Below the pieces are notes generated by a model that worked only from the letters and a program-made list of their open reading frames with translations, did not search any database and had not been told where the DNA came from. A stretch of DNA of 56,480 nucleotides, taken from positions 1-56,480 of the forward strand of contig CAJTFK010000026.1 in NCBI GenBank assembly GCA_910575505.1. The letters are read 5' to 3'. A program made the position numbers and the translations under genes. Below are positions 8,347 through 15,987 of the stretch, piece by piece; position 1 is the first letter of the stretch, and each line of letters opens with the position of its first letter. This stretch comes from Oscillospiraceae bacterium. Its GTDB lineage: Bacteria > Bacillota > Clostridia > Oscillospirales > Oscillospiraceae.

Positions 8347-9522
8347 ATGATGGATTACGCAAAGGAATCTCTGAAAATGCACTATGCGCTGCGGGGCAAG
8401 CTGGAAATTGCGGCCCGGGCGGCAGTGGACTCCAAGGAGGCCCTGAGTCTGGCCTATACGCCCGGCGTGGCGGAGCCCTGTCTTGAAATCCAGAAGGACG
8501 TCAACAAAAGCTACGACCTGACCCGCCGCTGGAACACCGTGGCGGTGGTGACCGACGGTACGGCGGTACTGGGCTTGGGTGATATTGGCCCAGAAGCGGG
8601 AATGCCCGTCATGGAGGGGAAATGCGTGCTGTTCAAGGCCTTCGGCGATGTGGACGCGATTCCTCTCTGCGTCCGCAGCAAGAACGTGGATGAGATCGTG
8701 GAAACGGTCCGGCTGCTGGCCGGGAGTTTTGGCGGCGTGAACCTGGAGGACATCTCCGCTCCCCGGTGCTTTGAAATTGAGAAACGGCTGAAGGTGTGCT
8801 GTGATATCCCCATCTTCCACGACGACCAGCACGGCACGGCGGTCATCACCCTGGCTGGGGTCATCAACGCCTTGAAGCTGGTGGGCAAGAAGCTGGAGGA
8901 TGTGAAGATCGTCACCTCCGGCGCGGGGGCGGCGGGCATTGCCATCATCCGCCTGCTGATGTCCATGGGTCTGAAGAATGTTGTCATGACAGACCGCCAG
9001 GGCGCCATTTACCAGGGCCGGGAGGGCCTGAATCCGATCAAGGAAGAAATGGCGGCCATCACGAATTTTGCCAAAGAGAAGGGCACTCTGGCAAAGGTGA
9101 TCCGCGGAGCGGACGTGTTCATCGGTGTGTCCGCCCCCGGGACCCTGACGGCGGACATGGTGCGCTCCATGGCGAAGGACCCCATCATTTTCGCCTGTGC
9201 CAATCCCACTCCGGAGATCTTCCCGGAGGAGGCCAAGGCGGCGGGCGCGGCGGTGGTCTCCACCGGACGCAGTGATTATCCCAACCAGGTCAACAACGTT
9301 CTCTGTTTCCCCGGCATCTTCCGTGGCGCCTTGGACGTCCGGGCCTCGGACATCAACGACCGGATGAAAGTAGCGGCGTCTTACGCCCTGGCCGGGCTGG
9401 TCAGCGACGAGGAATTGAACGCGGACTATATCCTGCCCAAGGCATTTGATCCCCGTGTGAAGGATGCCGTGGCGAAAGCGACGGCAGAGGCGGCCCGCGC
9501 CAGCGGCGTGGCGCGGCTGTAA
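8347..9522 (+). CDS. Malic enzyme (NAD(P)-dependent, decarboxylating)
   Basis: 391 aa, usual length for short bacterial malic enzymes. It converts malate to pyruvate and CO2 with reduction of NAD(P). Visible are the N-terminal malic domain (SLAYTPGVAEPC; TDGTAVLGLGDIGPEAG; metal-binding IFHDDQHGTA near 155-165), the NAD-binding domain with TSGAGAAGIAI near 188-198, and FACANPTPEI. Start ATG 8347 follows AAAGGCGGA; a second ATG is adjacent at 8350. It begins 47 nt after the carrier and completes the operon, sending imported or released malate into central metabolism. A hairpin follows at 9545. Confidence 0.95.
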   Translation: MMDYAKESLKMHYALRGKLEIAARAAVDSKEALSLAYTPGVAEPCLEIQKDVNKSYDLTRRWNTVAVVTDGTAVLGLGDIGPEAGMPVMEGKCVLFKAFGDVDAIPLCVRSKNVDEIVETVRLLAGSFGGVNLEDISAPRCFEIEKRLKVCCDIPIFHDDQHGTAVITLAGVINALKLVGKKLEDVKIVTSGAGAAGIAIIRLLMSMGLKNVVMTDRQGAIYQGREGLNPIKEEMAAITNFAKEKGTLAKVIRGADVFIGVSAPGTLTADMVRSMAKDPIIFACANPTPEIFPEEAKAAGAAVVSTGRSDYPNQVNNVLCFPGIFRGALDVRASDINDRMKVAASYALAGLVSDEELNADYILPKAFDPRVKDAVAKATAEAARASGVARL

Positions 9523-9544
9523 TTCCACTGGCAATTTCTGTTCT

Positions 9545-9627
9545 CTCAATTCGCCCCTGTATTCCCGGTAGAAACTCATTGGAACCGTTTTGTTCTGCTT
9601 GAAATACGGGGCGAATTGAGATTTTCC
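9545..9627 (+). terminator. Long inverted repeat, probable operon terminator
   Basis: Arms 9545-9563 and 9603-9620 pair over 18-19 bp (CTCAATTCGCCCC…GGGGCGAATTGAG) with one bulge and a loop of about 40 nt; ATTTTCC follows. The long stem and large loop are more than a terminator needs and could also be a small mobile-repeat scar. Confidence 0.55.
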
Positions 9628-9680
9628 ATAGAAGTACGTGCATGAAAAGCGGAATTATTAGAACGCTGAGGGAGGCAATC

Positions 9681-10427
9681 ATGAAAAAGCACTTTATTCT
9701 ACGCCTGCTTGCGATGGCCGTGTGTGTGACAGCCCTCGCGGGATGCTCAGCCGTAAAAGGGTTTGAAAAGGATCTGCAGGTGGTCCTTGAATCCAATGGC
9801 GAGTATTATGGCTGCTATACTGTAAACATCTTCAATAATGCGGTGGTTCCGGAGCCGGAGCCACCGGGAGGCAAGACATTTATTGGCTGGACCGTCCAGG
9901 AAAACGGGGAAGGACCGAATGGGAGCGTGGTCCTTGTAAGTGAAAACCGGGAGCTGCTCCGCTATGACGATGTAAAGGATTATGTAGATGGCGAGCGGCT
10001 GAGTGTCACGCTCTATGCGGCGTTTGAAGATGTACCGAAGCGGGACCTCGTCATTGCCTGGTATGCAAAGACCGATACTTCCGGCCTGGATCAGGATGCA
10101 ATGGATGCGCTCCAAGTGAAGCTGTACGAGTATCTTGCCTCACAGAATTATAAGCCGGATGAGATGGATATCCTTTTCCGCGGTTATGAGGGAAATGTGG
10201 GAGATACCTGTGCGGCAATCAAAAATGACGCAGATGTTGATATGATGATCGGCTGGTCGAACAGCGAAAATCTGGCGGAAAAGGGCGGCTTTGCAGAGGG
10301 GACGGATTTCCTCGAAAACGCAGGTGATGTGACGGTCGGCAGCAAGGCCCGTTATATTGCCCGGATATCGGATACAGAGCTTTGCCAGTCTGTTTATACT
10401 TGGATCCAGAGCGAATACGGCGCCTGA
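9681..10427 (+). CDS. Predicted lipoprotein with repeat-like N-terminal domain
   Basis: 248 aa from ATG 9681, preceded by GAGGGAGG. Signal peptide MKKHFILRLLAMAVCVTALAGC ends in the lipobox LAGC, so it should be lipid-anchored on the outer face of the membrane. Residues about 30-65 (VVPEPEPPGGKTFIGWTV) resemble the InlB B-repeat/List-Bact type of small beta domain. The C-terminal half (LVIAWYAK…GYEGNVGDTCAAI…DVDMMIGW) looks like part of a periplasmic-binding-type fold, but I do not recognise the family. It lies 66 nt before the membrane hydrolase and is probably co-transcribed with it. Confidence 0.7.
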   Translation: MKKHFILRLLAMAVCVTALAGCSAVKGFEKDLQVVLESNGEYYGCYTVNIFNNAVVPEPEPPGGKTFIGWTVQENGEGPNGSVVLVSENRELLRYDDVKDYVDGERLSVTLYAAFEDVPKRDLVIAWYAKTDTSGLDQDAMDALQVKLYEYLASQNYKPDEMDILFRGYEGNVGDTCAAIKNDADVDMMIGWSNSENLAEKGGFAEGTDFLENAGDVTVGSKARYIARISDTELCQSVYTWIQSEYGA

Positions 10428-10492
10428 CCGTCGATGCTCAGTTGGAAGGGATTGGCGTGTAAAACGAGATATACTGAAAAAGGAGAGAAACG

Positions 10493-12832
10493 ATGTACTT
10501 AAAACGCAGATTGATGAAAGCCGCATCTATATGCTCCTATGTGTTTACAGGTCTGTGGCTGATCGCGGCGGCGTGCTGCTTTGCTTTTTCCAATGGCCTG
10601 TATTGGCTGCTTTTGATCTTTGGCCTGGCCTGCCTGTATAACGGCTTTGTGATCACCTCGATCAGTGAGAGCATGACGGAGGTTTCTCTGAAAAAAAGCG
10701 CGCAGAGCAAATTCCTCGTGTGCTGGATCGTCAGTATCCTCTGCCTGCCCGCGTTTATCCTCAATGGAATCTCATTTTTCCGCAAGACGGAGGACGAACT
10801 TGTGGTGGTGCGGCAGGAGCTAAAACCCGCCAAGAGCGGCGGAGAAGTGTGTGCCTCTACGGAAAACCGGCCGCTCCACAGGACGAGGGCCTTTATTGCC
10901 ATGTGCGTTGCCTTTGTCATCGTCTTCCTCAGCGGCTTTTCCGCAATGTGCGTTGAAACGGCAGGCTTTTCCGTCAAGGTCAGCGATTTCCGACTGGATC
11001 GTGATATGACCTGCGCTTACAACAACGGTGAGATCAACGGCAAACCGTTTGTCCTGGAGAATGACACCTCCTACGCGGTCACGATGTATGTGCCCAAAAC
11101 GGCAACGGCGGAAACCCCTGCCCCTACGGTGTTTGTCCTGCCTGGCTTCACCCGTACAAAGGCGACTATGGCGCAGTATTGCCTTGAATTGGCCCGGCGC
11201 GGTTTCGTCGCGTTCTGCATGGATCCGGGCGGTCAGGGAGGAACGAACGAGCCCTCCACCGCCGGCGCAAACGGTATTGAATACCTCGTGCAGTACATCT
11301 ATAACAATACGGATGATTTCCGATTCTGCGACAAAACGCGGTTTGGAGCGGTGGGGCACTCCGCAGGCGGTGGAAATGTATGCACACTGGCTGCGGATAT
11401 GGCGGGAGAGAGTTACCAGGAGAGTGTCATCAAATCCGTGTATATCTCTGGCTATATCAAGGCGTCCTCTGCGGAGAAATATAAAAATCTCAACTGCAAC
11501 GCCGCCCTGTCCTATGCGTACTACGATGAGGGAGCCTTCCGCTATCAGACGGATACCTCGGCCTTTGAGGTCATCAGCCTCCGTTTTATCAATGAGGTAA
11601 ACGGTGCGCAGAACCGCTTTGATAAAGTGGCCTATGACTATGGCTATGGCGATATGGAGACAGGAACCTACCGGATTGTGCACCGCGAAAATATCAATCA
11701 CTGTTTTGAGATGTACGACAGAACCAGCATCGCCAATACCATCGATTTCTTTGATGAAAGTCTGGGAATGAACTCCGGCGTCAGCGGCCGCAGCCAGATT
11801 TGGTTTTGGAAAGAGATGTCCAATGGCCTTGCCCTCGCGGCGGCGTTTGTTTTTATCATCTCCCTCTGTGCCGTGCTGATGAAGACGCCTTTCTTCGCCG
11901 CATTGAACAGCGGAAAAGAAGACGGTGTGAAGGCACCCTCCGCAAAGCGGCATACCGTGTCTCATAAGGTTATCTTCTGGTCCAGTATTCTTCTCACGGC
12001 CATCATTGCCTGTCTCGACTACATCCCTCTGGCCAATCTCTCCATTGAGATTTTCCCGGTTGGAAATTCCGCAAAGGTGTTTACCTTTGTGTTCCCGGCG
12101 AGAATGGTAAACGCGATACTTCTTTGGGCACTGGTCAATGGCACGATTGGACTGATAATCTTTTTTGGAACGACTATTGCCGAGTGGGCTTATGAAAAGG
12201 CGCATGCAAAGGCCAAAGGGACGGACGTTGAGGTCTTTGACTGGGGGAAATTCCAGGAAATCAAAATCAGGGGAAATGAGCGGAGCGGTGTACTGCAAAA
12301 TTCGGCAAAGGCTGTTTTCCTCGCATTGCTTTTATTCGGCGCGTTCTATTTCCTTGTACAGGTCAGCTATTGGATGTTCCACGAAGATTTCCGATTCATG
12401 CTGGTATCCGCGGCACCGCTCAATAAGAGAATGTTTGTCACGGCACTTGAATACATCCCCATCCTCTTTGTGTTCTATATCTCCAATTCCATCCGGGTGA
12501 ATTGCAGCATAGGACGGGAGGGCTGGAGCGAGTGGAAGACCATTCTTGTGGGTGCGCTTGCAAACAGCGTTGGGCTGGCGTTTATTCTACTGATTAACTA
12601 TGTATGCTATTTTGCCACAGGAACACCGTTCTATGGGTATTGGGGCAATGGCACTGAGATTTGGCTGTACGTGAACATGGTCTTCGGTCTACTGGTCATG
12701 ATGTTTCTCCTGCCAATTTTCAATAGGCTGTTCTACAAAATCACAAATAACGTTTGGACAGGAGCAATCGTCTGCTGCATGATCTTCGTTATGATGACGA
12801 TTTCTGCATCGGTTTCTTATATCCCCATCTGA
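10493..12832 (+). CDS. Multi-pass membrane protein with an extracytoplasmic alpha/beta hydrolase domain
   Basis: 779 aa. Three hydrophobic segments lie in the first 165 residues (15-35, 38-55, 75-95) and another near 135-155. A soluble alpha/beta hydrolase domain follows (about 200-420) with PTVFVLPGFTRTKATM, CMDPGGQGGT, nucleophile elbow GHSAGGG (Ser near 292) and a possible catalytic His in NINHCFEMYD. After that come about seven more membrane segments to the end. Topology suggests the hydrolase faces outside, near the lipoprotein encoded just before. Start ATG follows AAAAAGGAGAG. The catalytic elbow is clear; the substrate is unknown (lipid, ester or peptide). Confidence 0.75.
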   Translation: MYLKRRLMKAASICSYVFTGLWLIAAACCFAFSNGLYWLLLIFGLACLYNGFVITSISESMTEVSLKKSAQSKFLVCWIVSILCLPAFILNGISFFRKTEDELVVVRQELKPAKSGGEVCASTENRPLHRTRAFIAMCVAFVIVFLSGFSAMCVETAGFSVKVSDFRLDRDMTCAYNNGEINGKPFVLENDTSYAVTMYVPKTATAETPAPTVFVLPGFTRTKATMAQYCLELARRGFVAFCMDPGGQGGTNEPSTAGANGIEYLVQYIYNNTDDFRFCDKTRFGAVGHSAGGGNVCTLAADMAGESYQESVIKSVYISGYIKASSAEKYKNLNCNAALSYAYYDEGAFRYQTDTSAFEVISLRFINEVNGAQNRFDKVAYDYGYGDMETGTYRIVHRENINHCFEMYDRTSIANTIDFFDESLGMNSGVSGRSQIWFWKEMSNGLALAAAFVFIISLCAVLMKTPFFAALNSGKEDGVKAPSAKRHTVSHKVIFWSSILLTAIIACLDYIPLANLSIEIFPVGNSAKVFTFVFPARMVNAILLWALVNGTIGLIIFFGTTIAEWAYEKAHAKAKGTDVEVFDWGKFQEIKIRGNERSGVLQNSAKAVFLALLLFGAFYFLVQVSYWMFHEDFRFMLVSAAPLNKRMFVTALEYIPILFVFYISNSIRVNCSIGREGWSEWKTILVGALANSVGLAFILLINYVCYFATGTPFYGYWGNGTEIWLYVNMVFGLLVMMFLLPIFNRLFYKITNNVWTGAIVCCMIFVMMTISASVSYIPI

Positions 12833-12899
12833 TGGAAAAACGTAGGGAAATAAATGAGATCTTTGTTATAGCAAGGACTTAGCACTTAATAAGATGAAA

Positions 12900-12933
12900 C
12901 GGGGGATGTTCTGATTTGGCATCTCCCGTTTTC
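12900..12933 (+). terminator. Terminator, possibly bidirectional
   Basis: CGGGGGATG/CATCTCCCG stem (one G-U pair) followed by TTTTC. It lies between the convergent hydrolase gene and the DUF6076-like gene. Confidence 0.65.
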
Positions 12934-13050
12934 ACAAGTTTATGGGTCAAGCCGGCTGCTGAACAGTTGAACTTCGAAACCAGGGATGCGCAGCAATATA
13001 TGCACCTTTAAAGTGGAGGCTTTTTGAACTTAGTCCACATGGAAATGGAA

Positions 13051-14481
13051 TCATTGGCTGTACTTATGGGGGCGGTTTGGCATACTGCCCTCCAGCCAGT
13101 CCTCAAATTCCTGCAGCAGCAGGTCACCCTTTAGACAAGTGTCCCTCATTTGAACAGCCTCATACTGCCACAGCTTGAATTTTTCTCGTTTAAGGCTCCC
13201 GGCCTGGACCCTGGCAAAGTATCGTTTATAGTATTTCTGGTAGACACTCAGCGGATTCTTCCCATCGTTGTTTTTGAGTTTTTCCAAGTACGCTTCCTGC
13301 GCCGCAAGCTGCTGACAGGTGCGGTGTTCTCCATCCGCGATACGGTCACAGTAAGCCCCGTGGTAGTTGCCCTTGACGATGAAATATTTCCCGCAGCGTC
13401 TGCACTTTTGAAATTCCAGTCCAGCCTCTAAGACTTTCGAGAATTCCAGATACAGCATATCCCGCAGGTTATTGCAGGTATAGCCGGAGGAAATGAAGCT
13501 GGGGATTTTGTAACAGAGTTCCAGCTCATATTCCGGCAGGCCGTACTCCTCGCAAAACGCTTTCTGCGCCGGCGTCAGGATAATCTCTTGGCCGATGTCT
13601 ATTTTATCAAGGTCAGTTCCAAAGGGCATTTCTGTGCCATGGGGGTCGCAGGAATCCGGTTGAAAGGTTTCCTGCCGCTTATGGCAGGAAGGAACGCCTT
13701 TGATTTTACACCAGAGGCTGTATCGCTCCGATGGATACAACTGACCAAGGACTTCTGGTCGGTAGCTTTTGTCCAGACAGAACTCGATGAGATCCAGGAA
13801 CTCTGACTGCAAGAACAAGAGATAGTGTTGGTAATACTCCAACGCTTGTTTTGTCTTGCGTGTAAACTGTGGAGGAAAGGCGGCAGTGTAAATGGAAGAG
13901 TAGAAGACCTCGCTCAAAGTAGGGAAAACCTCGGCGTATAACTCGTAGAGATGGATGACGCCTTCTTCTGTACAACGGATTTTTTTCGGAGCATCAGCAG
14001 TTTTGATAAGCACCTGATATGCTGAGGCACAATGCTCATAGGCTGACCGGAAATTGGCGTAACAAAAATTCAAGATACCTTCGCCCAGCGGCACGACAAC
14101 CGTCGTGCCGCTGAATGCGTTGATCCTCTGCTCTGTTGAGTCGTAGGGATAGAGCGGATTTGGCGGCTGGACTTGAAAGGCACTGCCAAATTTCTCGCGG
14201 ACTATTTGTAGTTCTGCACGCCAGGACTCTACTTCTGCTTCGGTGACCTCCCGCTGATAAGCTGTAGGAATGGGGTACTCCAAATCCTCGTACAGATCAA
14301 ACATGCACTCGAACTCGTAGACTGGGCTGACCTCAAGGTACAGTCTTTTTTCTTTTTCCAAATAAGAAACACTGTTCTCAAAGAAAGAAGGAGAGAGGTC
14401 CGCGCAACCGTTCCACCGGGATAGGTAATTTGTGTATTCAGAATTCTGGTATTCGGACAGATCGAAGTTGGGACAAGCCAT
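13051..14481 (-). CDS. DUF6076-like protein with a C-terminal zinc-finger module
   Basis: 476 aa without signal peptide or membrane segments. The N-terminal 330 residues are acidic, rich in aromatic residues and unrecognised. The C-terminal part has KCRRCGKYFIVKG, CDR and CQQLAAQEAYLEK, a Cys-rich module followed by a basic helical segment (YYKRYFARVQAG), as in DUF6076 proteins known from clostridial mobile elements. The module suggests nucleic-acid binding (inference). It is transcribed leftward, divergent from the HTH gene at 14620. Role unknown; it may be an element maintenance or defence gene. Confidence 0.6.
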   Translation of the reverse strand: MACPNFDLSEYQNSEYTNYLSRWNGCADLSPSFFENSVSYLEKEKRLYLEVSPVYEFECMFDLYEDLEYPIPTAYQREVTEAEVESWRAELQIVREKFGSAFQVQPPNPLYPYDSTEQRINAFSGTTVVVPLGEGILNFCYANFRSAYEHCASAYQVLIKTADAPKKIRCTEEGVIHLYELYAEVFPTLSEVFYSSIYTAAFPPQFTRKTKQALEYYQHYLLFLQSEFLDLIEFCLDKSYRPEVLGQLYPSERYSLWCKIKGVPSCHKRQETFQPDSCDPHGTEMPFGTDLDKIDIGQEIILTPAQKAFCEEYGLPEYELELCYKIPSFISSGYTCNNLRDMLYLEFSKVLEAGLEFQKCRRCGKYFIVKGNYHGAYCDRIADGEHRTCQQLAAQEAYLEKLKNNDGKNPLSVYQKYYKRYFARVQAGSLKREKFKLWQYEAVQMRDTCLKGDLLLQEFEDWLEGSMPNRPHKYSQ

Positions 14482-14593
14482 GAGGTATGCCGCCTCCTTT
14501 TTGAAAATCCGATTTCGTTCAAAAATCGAGAATTCATATCACCTCAGAAAATATTATACAGAACTCTTGAGGCCGTGTCAAATCTCTGTTATT

Positions 14594-14608
14594 CTGTTCG
14601 CAGAACAG
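14594..14608. promoter_or_regulatory. Palindromic candidate operator
   Basis: CTGTTC-GCA-GAACAG is a perfect 6-bp inverted repeat overlapping the ribosome site (AGGAGG) of the HTH gene at 14620, in the gap between two divergent genes. Protein binding here could block both. Confidence 0.45.
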
Positions 14609-14619
14609 GAGGAGATTGA

Positions 14620-14943
14620 ATGCGGTATTTTAATAAACAGCTTTTTCAAATCGACGCTGAGATTTTTTATCACAGCCTCACCGCGCACCAACTGGCGGTG
14701 TACAGCTACCTGGTATTCTGCTCCGGTAGCCGGAACGCCTGCCAACTGAACGTTCGGACCATCGCGGCAGCGTGCGGCTGTTCGGAGTCCAGCGTCAGGC
14801 GGGCGTTGCACAAATTGCGGGAACGAGGGTTCATTGATGTGAAGGGTGCTGTTCAGAGGCTGCGGGGCGGCGGTTACCGGCGGACCTGCAATCGCTACTA
14901 TCTGCTGGACCGGAGCGAGTGGAAACCGCCAAATGAAGCGTAG
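14620..14943 (+). CDS. Helix-turn-helix protein (replication-initiator/HTH_36 type)
   Basis: 107 aa. A winged-helix HTH runs from about 20 to 85: LTAHQLAVYSYLVFCSGS, NVRTIAAACGCSESSVRRALHKLRERGFI. This resembles the small HTH_36 proteins near mobilization genes of clostridial elements. ATG follows ACAGGAGGAG. It begins the IME backbone (HTH, excisionase, relaxase, integrase). It probably regulates or initiates element processing and may bind the palindrome at 14594. Confidence 0.7.
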   Translation: MRYFNKQLFQIDAEIFYHSLTAHQLAVYSYLVFCSGSRNACQLNVRTIAAACGCSESSVRRALHKLRERGFIDVKGAVQRLRGGGYRRTCNRYYLLDRSEWKPPNEA

Positions 14944-14945
14944 TA

Positions 14946-14989
14946 CCCTTCCAAATAGAGCGAGGAAATGTATGAATAAAAAGTCAGCG
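14946..14989 (+). repeat. 44-nt direct repeat, right copy
   Basis: Partner of 3834-3877 (41 of 44 identical). It lies between the HTH gene and the excisionase-like gene. Confidence 0.8.
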
Positions 14990-14999
14990 GAGGACGACG

Positions 15000-15227
15000 A
15001 TGAAAGATTCAGTGTACAAGAGCTATGATGAGCTGCCGCTGTTCCTCAACGCAAAAACAGTGGCAAGGGTGTTGGGAGTCTCACCGTCCAGCGGTTATGA
15101 GTTGATGCACCGGCAAGATTTCCCAACGCTGAAAATAGGGAACCGTATCGTGGTTCCCAAAGAGAAGTTTGTCCAGTGGGTGGAGCGAAACACAAATGAT
15201 GGTGATGATGGAAGTCCCGATGCTTGA
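15000..15227 (+). CDS. Excisionase-like HTH_17 protein
   Basis: 75 aa, basic. A MerR/excisionase-type winged HTH covers residues 10-62 (LFLNAKTVARVLGVSPSSGYELMHRQDFPTLKIGNRIVVPKEKFVQWVE). Such proteins bend DNA to steer tyrosine integrases toward excision, and the IME has a matching integrase at 18347. ATG 15000 follows GCGGAGGACGACG. A role in regulation instead of excision cannot be excluded. Confidence 0.8.
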   Translation: MKDSVYKSYDELPLFLNAKTVARVLGVSPSSGYELMHRQDFPTLKIGNRIVVPKEKFVQWVERNTNDGDDGSPDA

Positions 15228-15301
15228 GGCTGGTAAGGATAGGTGCAAAATGCCCCACATGACAGCCTGTGAGCCATCGTGTGCGATTTTTCACCGGGGC
15301 A

Positions 15302-15429
15302 GTGCAGAACCCCTGGAGGAAGTTCTGCACCGAAATGCGGTGGTTTGCGAGGGACGAAAGAAGAAGCAGGAGAAAGCCCTGGCGGTTTCCGTGCGCCAGG
15401 GCGAAGACTTCTGCCCGCAGTGCGGGCAG
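15302..15429 (+). other. Candidate origin of transfer (hairpin cluster)
   Basis: Three strong inverted repeats lie within 130 nt: GTGCAGAAC/GTTCTGCAC (15302-15330), GCCCTGGCG/CGCCAGGGC (15376-15402) and CTGCCCGCA/TGCGGGCAG with a 1-nt spacer (15411-15429). They are followed by GAGGGCAAAAG and sit just 5' of the relaxase accessory and relaxase genes, the usual place for oriT. A frame is open through part of 15228-15564, but it is better explained as non-coding. Confidence 0.5.
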
Positions 15430-15564
15430 TTGCGAGGGCAAAAGCTGACGCTTTTTTGGCGGAGTGAAAAATCGGTTGACGCTGATATTTCCAAGGGCAT
15501 CTCTAAGCCCCTCCGTTGAAGGCTTTGGTATGACGCTAATTTGAAATAAGGAGGATATTCCGAC

Positions 15565-15987
15565 ATGAATGAAGATAAAAAGAGGCACACGGTCTGGCTC
15601 ACTCCGGATGCGTGGAGTCAGGTGGAAACCAGCTATACAAAAGACAACTGTACGACGAAAAACGAGTATATCGAAAAGGCCATCCGATTCTACACTGGCT
15701 ATCTGAATACGCAAAACGCCGCCAATTATCTCCCGCGTGTCCTTGCGGATGTGCTGGAGGGGAAACTGGGCGCATTGGGTACTCGGATCGGCAGGCTGCT
15801 GTTCAAGCTGGTCGTGGAGCAGGACATGACCTCGAATATCACCGCGGCAGTGAATCAGATTCCCTTGGATGATCTGGAACGTCTGCGGGCACGCTGCATA
15901 CGGGACGCCAAAAAGACCAACGGGGTCATCAATCTCGAGGATGCCGTCAGGTACCAGAATGGATGGAGTGATCAATGGTCAGGCTGA
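15565..15987 (+). CDS. Relaxosome accessory protein (MobC/ribbon-helix-helix-like)
   Basis: 140 aa. The N-terminal residues RHTVWLTPDAWSQVETSY and KNEYIEKAIRFYTGYL look like a ribbon-helix-helix DNA-binding motif. The rest is helical. It overlaps the relaxase start by 13 nt, which suggests translational coupling. It is expected to bind the hairpins upstream and recruit the relaxase. ATG follows AAGGAGG. Confidence 0.65.
   Translation: MNEDKKRHTVWLTPDAWSQVETSYTKDNCTTKNEYIEKAIRFYTGYLNTQNAANYLPRVLADVLEGKLGALGTRIGRLLFKLVVEQDMTSNITAAVNQIPLDDLERLRARCIRDAKKTNGVINLEDAVRYQNGWSDQWSG

Noticed and set aside
15169..15519. Possible 116-aa gene between the excisionase and the relaxase accessory protein
   Set aside because: It overlaps the excisionase end, lacks a ribosome site and its sequence is dominated by three hairpins; non-coding oriT-like DNA is the better reading.
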